Shown here in pieces: positions 45,488-55,652 of a stretch of 64,000 nt of DNA. The notes under the pieces are model-generated. The model made no database searches and was not told the DNA's origin. It saw only the letters and a list, made by a program, of their open reading frames with translations. A program made the position numbers and the translations under genes. Source of the DNA: Singulisphaera sp. GP187 (GTDB lineage Bacteria; Planctomycetota; Planctomycetia; Gemmatales; Gemmataceae); NCBI GenBank assembly GCA_945861245.1, contig CAMAUE010000004.1, positions 20,294 to 84,293 of the forward strand, written 5' to 3'. Each line of letters starts with the position of its first letter. Position 1 is the first letter of the stretch.

Positions 45488-46576
45488 ATGTCCATCGCAA
45501 AATGGCACTCCTTCAACCGCATCGAACTGCAAGAACTCGCCCAAGAAAAAGGCATCCCCGGCGTCGGCCGACTGTCAAAGGATGCACTCATCTCGGCATT
45601 GGATAAACACGCCAAAACGAAAGCGAAACCGAAAACAAAACCAAAGCCGACGAACGGAAAACGCAAGGCCGGCGCCACGCAACCACATCATCTGACCAAT
45701 GGCGCTGCGCATCACGACGAGTCGTCCGCCTATGGCAAAAGTAACGGCACGCCATCCAAAGATATCGCAGCGAAAGTCGGTAAGGATCGCATTGTTTGCA
45801 TGGTGCGCGATCCGTACTGGCTACACGCCTACTGGGAGTTGACGCGCCAGGTGGTCCAGCGTGCGGAGGCCGCCCTGGGGCAATATTGGCATGGTTCGAA
45901 ACCGATCCTACGCCTCGTCGATGTCACGCCGTGCGAGCATCGCAGCACCGTTGAAGACGCCGTCCGCGACATCGAGATTCACGGCGGCTGCAACAACTGG
46001 TACATCGAAGCCCCGAATCCGCCACGCTCCTATCGCGTGGACATCGGTTACCTCGCCAGCAACGGCCAATTATTCACGCTTGGACGCTCCAACATCGTCA
46101 CAACGCCACGCCCAGGCATGAGCGACGCCATCGACGCGAATTGGGCCGACCTCAACGTTGAAAAAGCGAGCAAAATATACGCCATGTCCGGTGGCTTCGA
46201 CCCCGGTTCGTGCAGCCTTGAGCTTAAACAGCTATTCGAGGAACGCCTGCGTCGCCCGATCGGGTCGGCAGTGGAAACCGGCCTCGGCCCCAGTGCATGC
46301 ATGTTCGGCGAAGAGCGTCATTTCTCGCTTGAGCTGAACGCCGAGCTGATCGTTTTCGGCTCAACCGATCCCAAGGCGATAGTTACGCTAGAAAACGAAC
46401 CGATCAAACTTCGCAAGGACGGCACGTTCACTGTCCGTCTCGGCCTGCCCGAAGGCCGACAGGTCTTTACCGCGCTTTCCGTCAGCGCCGACGGCGTCGA
46501 TGAACGCAAGGTCGTCCTTGCCGTCGAACGCAACACCCGGCAGCTGGAGCCGAAAATGCACGAGCTTGACGAGTAG
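45488..46576 (+). CDS. DUF4912 protein with Rho_N/SAP-like N-terminal domain
   Basis: 362 residues from the ATG at 45488 (GGTGGT upstream). The first 45 residues (FNRIELQELAQEKGIPGVG, then LSKDALISALDKH) form a Rho_N/SAP-like helix-extension-helix. A Lys-rich linker follows, then the DUF4912 core from VCMVRDPYWLHAYWELT to about residue 240. The C-terminal 90 residues are beta-rich and end in LAVERNTRQLE. Rho_N parts bind nucleic acid in other proteins, so an RNA- or DNA-linked role is suggested, not shown. No signal peptide. Confidence 0.85.
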   Translation: MSIAKWHSFNRIELQELAQEKGIPGVGRLSKDALISALDKHAKTKAKPKTKPKPTNGKRKAGATQPHHLTNGAAHHDESSAYGKSNGTPSKDIAAKVGKDRIVCMVRDPYWLHAYWELTRQVVQRAEAALGQYWHGSKPILRLVDVTPCEHRSTVEDAVRDIEIHGGCNNWYIEAPNPPRSYRVDIGYLASNGQLFTLGRSNIVTTPRPGMSDAIDANWADLNVEKASKIYAMSGGFDPGSCSLELKQLFEERLRRPIGSAVETGLGPSACMFGEERHFSLELNAELIVFGSTDPKAIVTLENEPIKLRKDGTFTVRLGLPEGRQVFTALSVSADGVDERKVVLAVERNTRQLEPKMHELDE

Positions 46577-46585
46577 GCGAAATAC

Positions 46586-46649
46586 GAGCCAGAAGCGTGA
46601 GCGACGGATTGGATTTGTTTTCTCAATCCGTCGCTTACGCTCCCGGCTC
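46586..46649. repeat. palindromic element, GAAGCGTAAGCGACGGA family
   Basis: CGAGCCAGAAGCGTGAGCGA reads into its partner ending GGCTC at 46649. The right arm encodes the last residues (EPGA) and stop codon of the BatA/vWA gene. Confidence 0.85.
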
Positions 46650-48821
46650 TGATGGACGTCGATAAAATCGATTCGCCAGCAGGTTTTCTAACGCCAGCGC
46701 AAAGAGCAGCGTGATCATAAGCCAGGGAAATAGCTCGATTGGCTCGTCCCAGCGATCGTTCAATGTTTCCAGAATCGGCGTGTGGCGTTCTTGCGCGATC
46801 ACGGCATCCTTCCCAAGCAGGCGTTCGATCTCCTCGATTGGTACACGTGTCAGGTCGCTTTCGCTCGCGGCGATGTTCATGCTGAAGCGGACAACCTCGC
46901 GCGAAGTCTGCTTCTCGGCATCTGACGCGGTCACGGCATATTGGCCGACCCTAGTAAGCCGATCACCAATCCAGCGGTCGTTCTCGTCAAAGCGGATTTC
47001 CTCGGACCCGCCAGTCCAACTACGTGTGAACTTGGTGAAACCGGGCACGCGCGCCACCATCGGCGGCGTGTTGCCGAGAACGTAACCGGCGGGAGCATCG
47101 GGCTCCGCTTTTTGGGCGATCAGGTAGCGAGCGCACAGTGACGTCAGCGCAATGTAGAACGAGGTCACGCTCTCGCCGTAGTCGTTCCAGGCGTCGGCAC
47201 CGACCCGATGGAAAGCGAGATCGTCCATCGGCGTAGTCAGGAGCAGCACTCTACCGCCAGCCTTGTTCGTTTTACCGAGGACGGCGGGTTGACCGAGCGC
47301 GTCGTCGTAGCGAACGATGACCTGATCGGGATCGGTCGGCAGGACGGTCCAATAGCGCCAGGCCCCGCGCGGGCTGAGCAGGTAATCCACATTGTCGCCC
47401 GCCATCCAAGCGACATATGGCCGTAAGAACGGATGGCGCAAGTCACTGCGACCGAGATTCCACCCCGCCTTTCGCGTCGGCGAGACGACGCTCTCGCCAA
47501 ATCGTCCCGGCAGAAACGCTCGCGCCGGCTCCGACCAATAGGCTCGGGTATCGAGCTTATCTCCCGGCACGACGCATACCGCACCGCCGCCGACCACATA
47601 GTCACTCAAACTCCGCATCAGCTTCTCGCTCGGCGCCGCCACGCTGACGAGAAATACGCCGCGATAGGACGTCAGATCAACAGCATCGTCTGTCTTTTTC
47701 CGCGTGACATGATACAGCAACGACTCCAGCGCCTTTGCCATCGGCTCGGTGCGCTTCGGGTCGTCGCTTAGGACCAACACGCTCGGTCTGGCATCGAGCC
47801 GAAATGTCGCGAACCGCACATCGTTGTGAGCCAAGGTATCACGTGCTCTCGGGAATTTCACTTCGATCGAATGCCAACCCGGCGTCAGTTTCCACTCGAG
47901 CGTGTCGATTGAGAACGCCAGGGTTCGCCGTTCTCCTGCCTTCAACGCGAACGCCTGCTCCAACGTCTTCTCGCCCACTCGGCACTGGAGTGTATCGCTC
48001 ACGTCGCTGCCTGTCGCCTGCACCGTCGCCCGTAACTCGATGCACGCACCCTCGACAAACGTCGCACGCCCGGCAGCGAAGGCGACATCAACAATCGCGA
48101 CATCGCTCGGCTGGGCGACGCCAACGTCAAACAACAGCGTCTGTACCTTCGGCGCGTCGTCCAGGCGCTGGAGACTTGCGAGTGCAGCGCGGCCCCATGC
48201 TCCTGTCGTGCGATCGGTGAACGTGCAGACGAATCGCGGCATCGTTTGGCCCACGGGATCGTTCCAGGCGTCGAAGCGGCGTATCGCGTCGGCGATCAAC
48301 GGCGACACGGGCGATCCGGTTGGCTGAAGCTCGAGGTTCCCGATGCGCTGCCGGGCCTTGTCCAGCGTGGGCAGAAAATCCTCGCGCGATGCTCGACTTG
48401 GGTTGCCGGTGTCGAGAATAAGATATCGGCCATCGGGTGGAAGGTGATCCAACAGTTCGAGCGCCCGTTTCTTGGCGAGATCGAGCAGCGTTTGATCGCC
48501 GATCTTGTATCCCATGCTCGGGCTGGTGTCGAAGATTAGTATCATCGCGACGGGACGTTCTCGACTCAAGCCCAGCGATTCGTGAAACAGCCGAGGCCGA
48601 GCGAGGGCGACGCAGATCAGCACGATCAACGCCATACGCAACGACATCAACAGCAGATGGCGCAGCCGCAGCCGGCGCGTGTTCGTTTGGCGCTTCTGCA
48701 TGAGAAAGCAAAACGCCGGGAACGGCAGTGTCTTCGGCTTCTGCCCGGCCAGGAAATGCACTAGCACGGGCAGCCCGGCGAGCAGCAATCCGCCCAGTAA
48801 GATGGGATATGCGAATGTCAT
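46635..48821 (-). CDS. BatA / von Willebrand factor A domain membrane protein
   Basis: 728 residues. The N-terminal BatA domain has a membrane helix (about 5-25), the FPAFCFL motif and a second helix (about 58-75). A vWA domain follows with the MIDAS motif DTSPSMG (near 98) and the later Thr/Asp. After it come beta-rich domains and a C-terminal membrane helix near ELFPWLMITLLFALALENLL. Proteins of this type sit in the inner membrane beside MoxR ATPases and DUF58 proteins; none of those is adjacent here. The C-terminal residues are encoded by a palindrome. Confidence 0.9.
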   Translation of the reverse strand: MTFAYPILLGGLLLAGLPVLVHFLAGQKPKTLPFPAFCFLMQKRQTNTRRLRLRHLLLMSLRMALIVLICVALARPRLFHESLGLSRERPVAMILIFDTSPSMGYKIGDQTLLDLAKKRALELLDHLPPDGRYLILDTGNPSRASREDFLPTLDKARQRIGNLELQPTGSPVSPLIADAIRRFDAWNDPVGQTMPRFVCTFTDRTTGAWGRAALASLQRLDDAPKVQTLLFDVGVAQPSDVAIVDVAFAAGRATFVEGACIELRATVQATGSDVSDTLQCRVGEKTLEQAFALKAGERRTLAFSIDTLEWKLTPGWHSIEVKFPRARDTLAHNDVRFATFRLDARPSVLVLSDDPKRTEPMAKALESLLYHVTRKKTDDAVDLTSYRGVFLVSVAAPSEKLMRSLSDYVVGGGAVCVVPGDKLDTRAYWSEPARAFLPGRFGESVVSPTRKAGWNLGRSDLRHPFLRPYVAWMAGDNVDYLLSPRGAWRYWTVLPTDPDQVIVRYDDALGQPAVLGKTNKAGGRVLLLTTPMDDLAFHRVGADAWNDYGESVTSFYIALTSLCARYLIAQKAEPDAPAGYVLGNTPPMVARVPGFTKFTRSWTGGSEEIRFDENDRWIGDRLTRVGQYAVTASDAEKQTSREVVRFSMNIAASESDLTRVPIEEIERLLGKDAVIAQERHTPILETLNDRWDEPIELFPWLMITLLFALALENLLANRFYRRPSEPGA

Positions 48822-48831
48822 AAGTATTTCC

Positions 48832-48881
48832 GCTTGCGGCTTAGCGCTCGCTTCACGACACGCAAGCGCTAAGCCGCAAGC
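48832..48881. repeat. palindromic element, GCTTGCGGCTTAGCGC family
   Basis: GCTTGCGGCTTAGCGCTCG pairs with AGCGCTAAGCCGCAAGC. It lies between the dioxygenase and BatA/vWA genes. Confidence 0.8.
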
Positions 48882-48914
48882 CGCGGAAAAAAGAGACGCT
48901 CGAAATCGCGGGCG

Positions 48915-49652
48915 TCACCGTGGGGCCAATACGATGTCGAATGCGCCGACTTTGTAGGCACCCTGCCCGACTCGCACTTCGCGCAGATCGATGATGAGCG
49001 ATGGCCGAATGAACTGATCCTCGCGCTGGTGTAGATCGCCGCGGAAATAGAGCTGGGTGATGAGCGGGCGGTAGTTAGTATGCCGCACCCAGTAATGGAT
49101 GTGCGCCGGCCGCCAGGCACGTGGGCCGATCTGATACGGGCCGGGGTGGATCGTCTCATACTCGTAGTACCCGGCCTCGTCGGTCATCAGGCGAGCGCGA
49201 TGGACAAACAGATTGGCGGCGGGCGGCGCTTGTGGATCGTCGTTGTCATAACGGCCCTGGGCGTTCGCCTGCCAAATATCGAGCACGACGTTCGGCAACG
49301 TTCGCCGAGTGTCCTGCGCCCACACTCGGCCACGGATCAGGAGCACGTTGCCCGGTTCGAGCGGCGGCGTGATCTTGCCACGAAACGGCGCGTTTTGGCG
49401 ATGGTACGGCCCGAGGATGTTGGTCTCAGTGAGGACAAAGTTCGCCGGTGCTTGCGCGGCAGGAATGGCGATGTCGCGCAGGCGATTCGCGGCGGGATTC
49501 GGCACGGGCGGTGTCGATTGAGCCACGAAGTGGCCGTACGCGCCGAGATCGCCGCTGGCTTCCGTCGGCATCGCCAGCGCCGGCAGCAACAAGCCGCCTG
49601 CAGTGACGCCGAGGCCAGTTTCGAGAAAGCTGCGACGGTTGATTGTGTCCAT
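48915..49652 (-). CDS. Tat-exported intradiol ring-cleavage dioxygenase-like protein
   Basis: 245 residues from the ATG at 49652 (AAGGA eight bases upstream). INRRSFLETGLGVTAGGLLL is a twin-arginine signal. The mature part has the family pattern ILGPYHR (first Tyr ligand), VLDIWQANAQGRYDN, GYYEYETIHPGPY (second Tyr region) and RPAHIHYWV (the His-x-His ligands), with the remote His replaced by other residues to be checked. Cytoplasmic members open catechol or protocatechuate; exported Tat members in planctomycetes have unknown substrates. Not a classical catechol pathway, as no muconate genes are near. Confidence 0.88.
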   Translation of the reverse strand: MDTINRRSFLETGLGVTAGGLLLPALAMPTEASGDLGAYGHFVAQSTPPVPNPAANRLRDIAIPAAQAPANFVLTETNILGPYHRQNAPFRGKITPPLEPGNVLLIRGRVWAQDTRRTLPNVVLDIWQANAQGRYDNDDPQAPPAANLFVHRARLMTDEAGYYEYETIHPGPYQIGPRAWRPAHIHYWVRHTNYRPLITQLYFRGDLHQREDQFIRPSLIIDLREVRVGQGAYKVGAFDIVLAPR

Positions 49653-49729
49653 ACGGCGGTCCTTTCCATTTTGGCTATTTAGTATTTCAAATTGTTTGGG
49701 TTTTGGTGCTTCAGTATTAATGGTTATTG

Positions 49730-50497
49730 TTAGTATCCCATATCTGCCAGCCGACGCAAGATCGAACCGTAGCGTTCGGCCGGATCGCGCCAGGTGCCTC
49801 GGTAGCGATGCACGAAGTTCGGCCAATTGACGAGAGCGAGGTGGTCGCTGTCCCAGGTCTCGTGGAATTCGCCATACTTGGCGGAGGCGACGGAGACGAT
49901 GCCGTCGTTGTCGCCCTCTTCCTTTTGCACGATGCCGAACGAGAGCAGCCATTCGGGATGCAGTACATGCCCGTCGTGCTTGCCTGCTACAGAAAAATAC
50001 TTAACCGTGGCAACATCGGGCGTAGCCTCGTTGAAGGTTTTGCAGTTAGCTCGCGTCAGATCATAGAACGCCTGATACGGCAGCCCGATCACGTCGAGGA
50101 TCGGCTTGATGACACGAGCAAGTCGGCCCACGCCCCAGTCGGCGAAGCTCGTGCCTCGGTGCGGCGTGCCGATCGTCGTCAGTGTCAGCACCATCGCGGC
50201 CATGTCGAGCTGCGAAATCATGTAGCGCGCATCGAGTCCGCCCATGCTGTGGGCGAGGAGATGGACCGGTTCGCCCGGCGAATTGGCGAGGATGAACGCC
50301 TTGAGCTGCTTAGCCCGTTCGACGACACCGCCCGTCGGTGACAGCGCCGGCACGAGCACGCGATTGCCCGCAGCCGTCAGTAGCTCCGGGATGTTCGAGA
50401 AGTAGCTCACCAACGTCGTGCCGCCGACTTCAATGCGATTGAAGCCGAACAGACCATGCACGAGCACGATCGGCGAACGTAGTTTGGGGATGATCAT
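49730..50497 (-). CDS. lipase-type alpha/beta hydrolase
   Basis: 255 residues, no signal peptide. Oxyanion HGLFGF near residue 14, nucleophile AHSMGG (Ser near 84), catalytic Asp in DNDGIVS (about 201-205) and His in DSDHLALVNW (about 222). This is the pattern of bacterial triacylglycerol lipases of the LipA/EstA type, though short and without a foldase neighbour. It overlaps no gene; the GH/AT hits nearby are on the same strand. Confidence 0.9.
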   Translation of the reverse strand: MIIPKLRSPIVLVHGLFGFNRIEVGGTTLVSYFSNIPELLTAAGNRVLVPALSPTGGVVERAKQLKAFILANSPGEPVHLLAHSMGGLDARYMISQLDMAAMVLTLTTIGTPHRGTSFADWGVGRLARVIKPILDVIGLPYQAFYDLTRANCKTFNEATPDVATVKYFSVAGKHDGHVLHPEWLLSFGIVQKEEGDNDGIVSVASAKYGEFHETWDSDHLALVNWPNFVHRYRGTWRDPAERYGSILRRLADMGY

Positions 50498-50514
50498 GAT
50501 GCACCGAAGAATAT

Positions 50515-50582
50515 GTTTAGCCGCGACGCGCCAGCGGAGCGCGGTTTGAATCCCGCGTTCCGCTGGCGCGTCGCGGCTAAAC
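50515..50582. repeat. 68-bp palindromic element after the kbl gene
   Basis: GTTTAGCCGCGACGCGCCAG pairs with CTGGCGCGTCGCGGCTAAAC, perfect over 30 bp. The right arm carries the stop codon of kbl. Confidence 0.85.
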
Positions 50583-51764
50583 GACTTTCAACTCGCGCCC
50601 AACTTCTGTGAACGCATCGATCGCGCGGTTCAGTTGCTCCGCCGTGTGCGCCGCCGACAGCTGGATGCGAATCCGCGCTTGGCCCTGCGGCACGACGGGG
50701 AAGCTAAATCCGATAACGTAGATGCCCTTCTCCAGCAACTTATCCGCCATTTTCGACGCCAACGCCGCATCGCCGAGCATCACGGGCAGGATCGGATGGT
50801 TGCCCTTCTTGATGGTGAAGCCCGCTTGCTCCAGTCCCGCACGAAGCGTTCTCGCATTGGCGTGTAGCCGGTCGCGCAGGTCGCTGCTCGTCGATACCAA
50901 CTCCAGCGCTTTCATCGCGGCTTTGATAATCGGCGGCGGCACGGCGTTCGAGAACAGGTACGGCCGCGAGCGTTGCCTCAAGTAATCGACGACCTCCCGG
51001 CATCCCGCCGTGAAACCGCCCGCTGCCCCACCGAGCGTCTTGCCGAGCGTGCTAGTGATGATGTCGATGCGGTCGAGACACCCGTGCGCTTCCGCCGACC
51101 CGCGCCCGCCGGAACCGAGGATGCCGGTGGCGTGGCTGTCATCGACCATGACGATGGCGTCATGTTTGTCGGCAAGAGCGCAGATGTCGGGCAACGGGGC
51201 AAGCGAGCCGTCCATTGAGAACACGCCATCGGTGGCGATCATGCGCAGGCGAGCATCCTTCGCTTCGATGAGACAGCGTTCGAGATCGGCGTTGTCGCAA
51301 TTCTTGTAGCGCAGGCGTTTCGCTTTGCACAGACGAACGCCGTCGATGATGCTGGCGTGATTGAGTTCATCGCTAATGATCGCGTCGTCCTCGCCGAGGA
51401 TGGTCTCGAAAAGTCCGCCGTTGGCATCCCAGCAGGAACTGTAGAGGATGGCGTCGTCCTTGCCGAGAAAGCGGGCGACGCCTTGCTCGAACTGGCGATG
51501 AATCTCCTGCGTGCCACAGATGAACCGCACCGATGCCATGCCGTAGCCGTACTGCTTTAGACCCTCCGCCGCGGCAGCGATGATGTCGGGATGATTCGCC
51601 AAGCCGAGGTAGTTGTTCGCGCAAAAGTTGACGACCTCGCGCCCGCCGACGCGAATCGCCGAGCCTTGTGGCCCTTGCAATTGGCGTTCGCGCTTGAACA
51701 GGCCTTTGGCTTGCAAGTCGTCGAGTTGCGTTTGCAGGACTTCGCGCAAGCGCTGTTGTGGCAT
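50577..51764 (-). CDS. kbl: glycine C-acetyltransferase (2-amino-3-ketobutyrate CoA ligase)
   Basis: 395 residues, the expected length for Kbl. Alpha-oxoamine synthase features are DDSHATG (about 208-214) and the PLP lysine K242 in STLGKTLGG, with the substrate-site [10 protein letters not shown]. It interconverts aminoacetone-pathway 2-amino-3-ketobutyrate plus CoA to glycine and acetyl-CoA, the second step of threonine breakdown. The partner threonine dehydrogenase (tdh), often adjacent, is not in this window. AAGGATC precedes the start. Confidence 0.95.
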   Translation of the reverse strand: MPQQRLREVLQTQLDDLQAKGLFKRERQLQGPQGSAIRVGGREVVNFCANNYLGLANHPDIIAAAAEGLKQYGYGMASVRFICGTQEIHRQFEQGVARFLGKDDAILYSSCWDANGGLFETILGEDDAIISDELNHASIIDGVRLCKAKRLRYKNCDNADLERCLIEAKDARLRMIATDGVFSMDGSLAPLPDICALADKHDAIVMVDDSHATGILGSGGRGSAEAHGCLDRIDIITSTLGKTLGGAAGGFTAGCREVVDYLRQRSRPYLFSNAVPPPIIKAAMKALELVSTSSDLRDRLHANARTLRAGLEQAGFTIKKGNHPILPVMLGDAALASKMADKLLEKGIYVIGFSFPVVPQGQARIRIQLSAAHTAEQLNRAIDAFTEVGRELKVV

Positions 51765-51925
51765 GGGTGGGATCCTTAAAAGCTGTCAGCTATCAGCTTT
51801 CAGTATTGCACGGAACGGCTCACTACTATGATATTCCACCAGGGCGGTTTGAAGTTTGATCTTGGCGAATGAAGCACGAGCTGGTAAGCAGGTGACGGTC
51901 AAACCGAGGCACGGAGGTCTTTCCA

Positions 51926-52163
51926 ATGTCTGCCCCGCTATCCTTGTTTGACGTTCTTTCCCAAGTTAAAGATCCTCGTTCGCGTCATGGTCGACGCCAC
52001 CCTTTGTCGGCGATCCTCGCGCTGGCGGTGGTTGCCATGCTCTCAGGTTCCAAAGGCTATCAGGGCATCGCTCAGTTCGGACGCGATCATGGCATCCCGC
52101 TGGCACATCTGCTTGGCTTCCGCCGTGGCCAAGTGCCGTCGTCCACCCACATCAGCCCTCAGG
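51926..52163 (+). pseudogene. truncated ISAs1-type transposase (N-terminal remnant)
   Basis: About 80 codons match the start of ISAs1/H-repeat transposases: LFDVLSQVKDPRSRHGRRHP, ILALAVVAMLSGSKGYQ. The DDE catalytic region is missing; after about 52163 the frame runs on as unrelated residues up to 52246 and overlaps the ettA start. No terminal inverted repeat could be fixed. A dead remnant left by an insertion and deletion next to ettA. Confidence 0.75.
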
Positions 52164-52242
52164 CCGGGTTTAACGTCGCCTTCGCTTCGCTCAGACGTAC
52201 AATTCAACTGTCACCCCTGAATTCACGAGAGAAAATTCCGAC

Positions 52243-53916
52243 ATGAGCGACCATTACATTTTCACCATCGAGAGCCTCAGCAAAGCCTATGGCAAACGCG
52301 AGGTGCTCAAGAACATTTGGCTAGCGTTCTACCCCGGCGCCAAAATCGGCGTCATCGGGTCCAACGGGTCGGGCAAGTCGTCCCTCCTTCGCATCATGGC
52401 CCTGCAGGACAAGGACTTCCTCGGCACCGCACGCCTTACCTCCGGCTACACAATCGGCTTCGTGGCACAGGAGCCGAGGTTGACCGAGAACAAGGACGTG
52501 AAGGGCAACGTCGAGGAGGCCGTCGTCGCTACGCGCGGGATGCTGACGCGGTTTGAAGAGATCAGCAACAAGCTCGGCGAGCCGCTCGAACAGGATATGA
52601 TGGACAAGCTGCTCAACGAAATGGGCACGCTGCAAGAGAAGATCGATGCCTGCAATGCGTGGGAACTCGACCGCCAACTCGAAATCGCCATGGACGCGAT
52701 GCGGCTGCCTCCGCCCGATGCGCTGGCGAGTACGCTGTCCGGCGGCGAACGGCGGCGCGTCGCGCTGTGCAAGGTGCTGCTGCAAAAACCCGACCTGCTG
52801 CTGCTCGACGAACCGACCAACCATCTCGATGCCGACTCCGTCGCCTGGCTCGAACGGCATCTCAAGGACTATGCCGGCACGGTCGTATCGGTGACGCACG
52901 ATCGTTACTTCCTCGACAATGTCGCTGAGTGGATTCTCGAACTCGATCGCGGCGAAGGCTTCCCATGCAAGGGCAACTACACCTCCTGGATGGAACAGAA
53001 GAAGATCAAGCTCGAGAAGGAAGAGCGAACCGAAAACGCGCGACGGAAAGCCCTCGAACGCGAACTCGAGTGGGCACGCATGGCTCCGCGCGCCCGCATC
53101 GCCAAGAGCAAGGCGCGTCTCCAGGCGTACGAAAAGCTCGCCGCGCAGGAAGTCGTCGAGGATTCGGGCGAGTTGCGCATGCAAATTCCGCCGGGACCAC
53201 GCCTTGGCGATCTCGTCGTTCGCGCCGAGAACGTTAAGAAAGGCTACGGCGACAATCTTCTCATGGAAGATATGAACTTCGATCTGCCCAAAGGCGGTAT
53301 CGTCGGCGTCATCGGCCCCAACGGCGCGGGCAAAACCACGCTCTTCCGCATGATCATGGGCACGGAACATCCCGACGAAGGCAAGCTCCGCGTCGGCGAT
53401 ACCGTCATGCCATCCTATGTCGATCAGAGCCGCGATTCGCTCGATGGCACGAAGAGCGTCTATGAAGAAATCTCCGGCGGAGCGGAGTTCCAGATGCTCG
53501 GCAAAACCAAAGTCAACTCGCGCGGCTACGTCTCTTGGTTCAACTTCAAAGGCCCGGATCAGCAACGCAAAGTCTCCGAATGCTCCGGCGGCGAACGCAA
53601 TCGCGTCCATCTGGCGAAAACCTTGCGCAAAGGCGGCAACCTGTTGCTGCTCGATGAACCGACCAACGATCTTGATGTCGAAACCTTGCGAGCGCTCGAA
53701 GACGCCCTGCTCAACTTCGGCGGTTGTGCGGTTGTCATCAGCCACGATCGCTGGTTCCTCGATCGCATTGCGACGCACATCCTCGCCTTTGAAGGCGACA
53801 GCAGAACCATTTGGCACGAAGGCAACTATCAATCCTACGAAGAGCAACGCAAGAAACGCCTCGGTGCGGACGCCGACCAACCGCATCGCATCCGCTATAA
53901 GAAGCTGACACATTGA
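52243..53916 (+). CDS. ettA: energy-dependent translational throttle protein EttA (ABC-F ATPase)
   Basis: 557 residues with two ABC domains: GSNGSGKSS and LSGGERRRV in the first, GPNGAGKTT and CSGGERNRV in the second, each followed by an LLLDEPTN Walker B. The linker between them holds the P-site tRNA interaction helix region (EARK-type, around [18 protein letters not shown]). No membrane segment. ABC-F proteins bind the ribosomal E site; EttA senses ATP/ADP. The transposase remnant lies in the upstream region, so the normal promoter may have been altered. Confidence 0.97.
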   Translation: MSDHYIFTIESLSKAYGKREVLKNIWLAFYPGAKIGVIGSNGSGKSSLLRIMALQDKDFLGTARLTSGYTIGFVAQEPRLTENKDVKGNVEEAVVATRGMLTRFEEISNKLGEPLEQDMMDKLLNEMGTLQEKIDACNAWELDRQLEIAMDAMRLPPPDALASTLSGGERRRVALCKVLLQKPDLLLLDEPTNHLDADSVAWLERHLKDYAGTVVSVTHDRYFLDNVAEWILELDRGEGFPCKGNYTSWMEQKKIKLEKEERTENARRKALERELEWARMAPRARIAKSKARLQAYEKLAAQEVVEDSGELRMQIPPGPRLGDLVVRAENVKKGYGDNLLMEDMNFDLPKGGIVGVIGPNGAGKTTLFRMIMGTEHPDEGKLRVGDTVMPSYVDQSRDSLDGTKSVYEEISGGAEFQMLGKTKVNSRGYVSWFNFKGPDQQRKVSECSGGERNRVHLAKTLRKGGNLLLLDEPTNDLDVETLRALEDALLNFGGCAVVISHDRWFLDRIATHILAFEGDSRTIWHEGNYQSYEEQRKKRLGADADQPHRIRYKKLTH

Positions 53917-54012
53917 CGAGCATGAAGAACCCGCGTGCCCGCCAAGTGCTGAACGCGCGAGGCGTCGAGAGCTACCGCACGCCGCCGAGCAGTGGGGAAA
54001 TCGTGATGTATA

Positions 54013-54123
54013 CTTCGGGCGGTTGAGATTGTCGCATTTTCAGAGCCTGAGCGCCAGCGACGGGCACACAGCGGCCCTTCGCTGGCGCTCAGGCTCTGAT
54101 CGGACAATCTCAACCGCTCGAAG
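54013..54123. repeat. 111-bp palindromic element, GAGCGCCAGCGAAGGGC family, long form
   Basis: CTTCGGGCGGTTGAG outer arm and GAGCCTGAGCGCCAGCGA inner arm, each with its partner; nearly identical to 26426-26536. Nothing else is seen in the 282-base gap 53917-54198. Confidence 0.9.
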
Positions 54124-54198
54124 AATAGTGACTAACAAACATTTCCGCGTGGATTTTCCCAGGGCACGGCGAGCTGTATTTAAAACATGGGCTACGGA

Positions 54199-55548
54199 CT
54201 ACTTCATCAAGCCGCTCGCTCGGACGGCGAAGGATCCGCTACCGGAGAATTCTTCCCATTCCGAAGTAGAACCTTGCTTTTGAATGCGTAGAACCTCGAT
54301 GAGATTGCCATCGCTCCGACCGACCTGAACTGCCCGGCGCGTGGCTTTGCCTTCTTCATCGATCTGGTAGCAATTCATCGCATCGCCTTGTTTAATCACA
54401 GATGTCGCCGGCAGGGTCCAGGCTTCTGGACGCGGGCTGAAGAGCTTGGCAACCACATAGGTTCCAGGTCGCAGTCGGCCGTCCTTGTTCGGGAGATCGA
54501 TTTCCGCACGCAAGGTGCGTGTGCCCGGTTCCAGTGCCCATGAGGTACGGGTGATTTTGATCGTCGCGGGTAAACCAGGATCCGTGAGGGCCGGAATGCT
54601 GAGCTTCACCTCGGCCTGATCGATTTGAATGAGACCGGCGTCGACTTCAGGAATGGTGATAACAACACGCACGGGATCCAGCCGCGCGACGGTGAAGAGC
54701 CATTCTCCCTTACCGCCATTAGGTTGGACGAAGTCGCCGGTGTTCGCGCGACGTGCGATGACGATGCCATCGTACGGCGCGCGGATTTTGGCATAGCCGA
54801 GCATGGTCTCGGCGCGGCCGGCTTCGGCTTTCGTGACGTCCACCTTGGCTTCTGCGGCTTTGACGTCTGCCATTCCTTTGTCGCGGTCAGCTTTCGCCTT
54901 GCGAACGGCGGCCTCGGCGGAGCTGACGCGAGCGCCTGCGGCTTTGAGTTGGTGCTCCGTCTCATCGCGTGCTTGAATAGCGACGACATCGTCCTTGACC
55001 AGTTTCGCGATCCGCTTGAATTCGGATTCCCAGCGTTCTTGTAGGGCCTTGGCTTCTACGACGACGGCCGTCATCGCCGCGATGTTCGCTTCGAGCGCTG
55101 CAACCGCTTTTTGCGACTGATCGACCTCGGCTTCCGCCTGGCGAGTTAAGGCCTTCTTCTGATTCACTTCTTGTTCCAGCTCCGGCACGGCAAGCTCCGC
55201 GAGCACCTCGCCTGGTTCGATCTCCATGCCGGCCTTGTCGAGTTTCGCGCCGCGGATCTTTCGGCCGATGTCCGAGAGGATTCGTCCTTCCGCATCGCGC
55301 GGCAGTTTCACATAGCCGGATACACGGGCGTAGAGGTGAGTCTCTTCGTATGCCTGAATCGTGCCCGGCTGTTCGACGATGCGCGGCAGCGACGCCCGCT
55401 TGGGCTTGACCGTCTCCATCGCCGCCGGCTCGGATGGAGGCACCCGTTCTGTCGGCTGACGACACCCGACGAGGCCGATTGACGTGGCGAGCGCAATCGC
55501 CGCGAAACCAGGAATTATGCGAAGGAAACGTGCGTGCGTGCTATTCAT
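54199..55548 (-). CDS. RND efflux periplasmic adaptor (membrane fusion) lipoprotein
   Basis: 449 residues from the ATG at 55548 (GAGAGGGA upstream). Signal ending in the lipobox LVGC. A lipoyl-like half (VSGYVKL and VLAELAVPELEQEVN), a long coiled coil (about 110-210, with repeated Ala/Glu/Lys heptads), then the second lipoyl half AKIRAPYDGIVI and a beta-barrel domain follow. It bridges the inner-membrane pump and the outer-membrane channel. Last gene of a minus-strand run TolC, RND, adaptor; the adaptor and pump genes are separated by the 55572 palindrome. Confidence 0.95.
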   Translation of the reverse strand: MNSTHARFLRIIPGFAAIALATSIGLVGCRQPTERVPPSEPAAMETVKPKRASLPRIVEQPGTIQAYEETHLYARVSGYVKLPRDAEGRILSDIGRKIRGAKLDKAGMEIEPGEVLAELAVPELEQEVNQKKALTRQAEAEVDQSQKAVAALEANIAAMTAVVVEAKALQERWESEFKRIAKLVKDDVVAIQARDETEHQLKAAGARVSSAEAAVRKAKADRDKGMADVKAAEAKVDVTKAEAGRAETMLGYAKIRAPYDGIVIARRANTGDFVQPNGGKGEWLFTVARLDPVRVVITIPEVDAGLIQIDQAEVKLSIPALTDPGLPATIKITRTSWALEPGTRTLRAEIDLPNKDGRLRPGTYVVAKLFSPRPEAWTLPATSVIKQGDAMNCYQIDEEGKATRRAVQVGRSDGNLIEVLRIQKQGSTSEWEEFSGSGSFAVRASGLMK

Positions 55549-55571
55549 GGTTGTCCCTCTCGATGTCATTG

Positions 55572-55649
55572 CATCGGCGAGCCTAGCCGCGTGAGCGGCA
55601 GGTTGGCGGACGAGTCAACGTGCCGCTCACGCGGCTAGGCTCGCCGATG
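55572..55649. repeat. 78-bp palindromic element between pump and adaptor genes
   Basis: CATCGGCGAGCCTAGCCGCG pairs with its complement ending at 55649, perfect over about 29 bp. Inside an operon. Confidence 0.85.
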
Positions 55650-55652
55650 GTT

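Noticed and set aside
52321-53913. Minus-strand open frame of 530 codons
   Set aside because: Antisense to ettA, which has both ABC signatures.
53931-54035. Small plus-strand frame of 34 codons after ettA
   Set aside because: No ribosome site, ends inside a palindromic element, no recognisable sequence.
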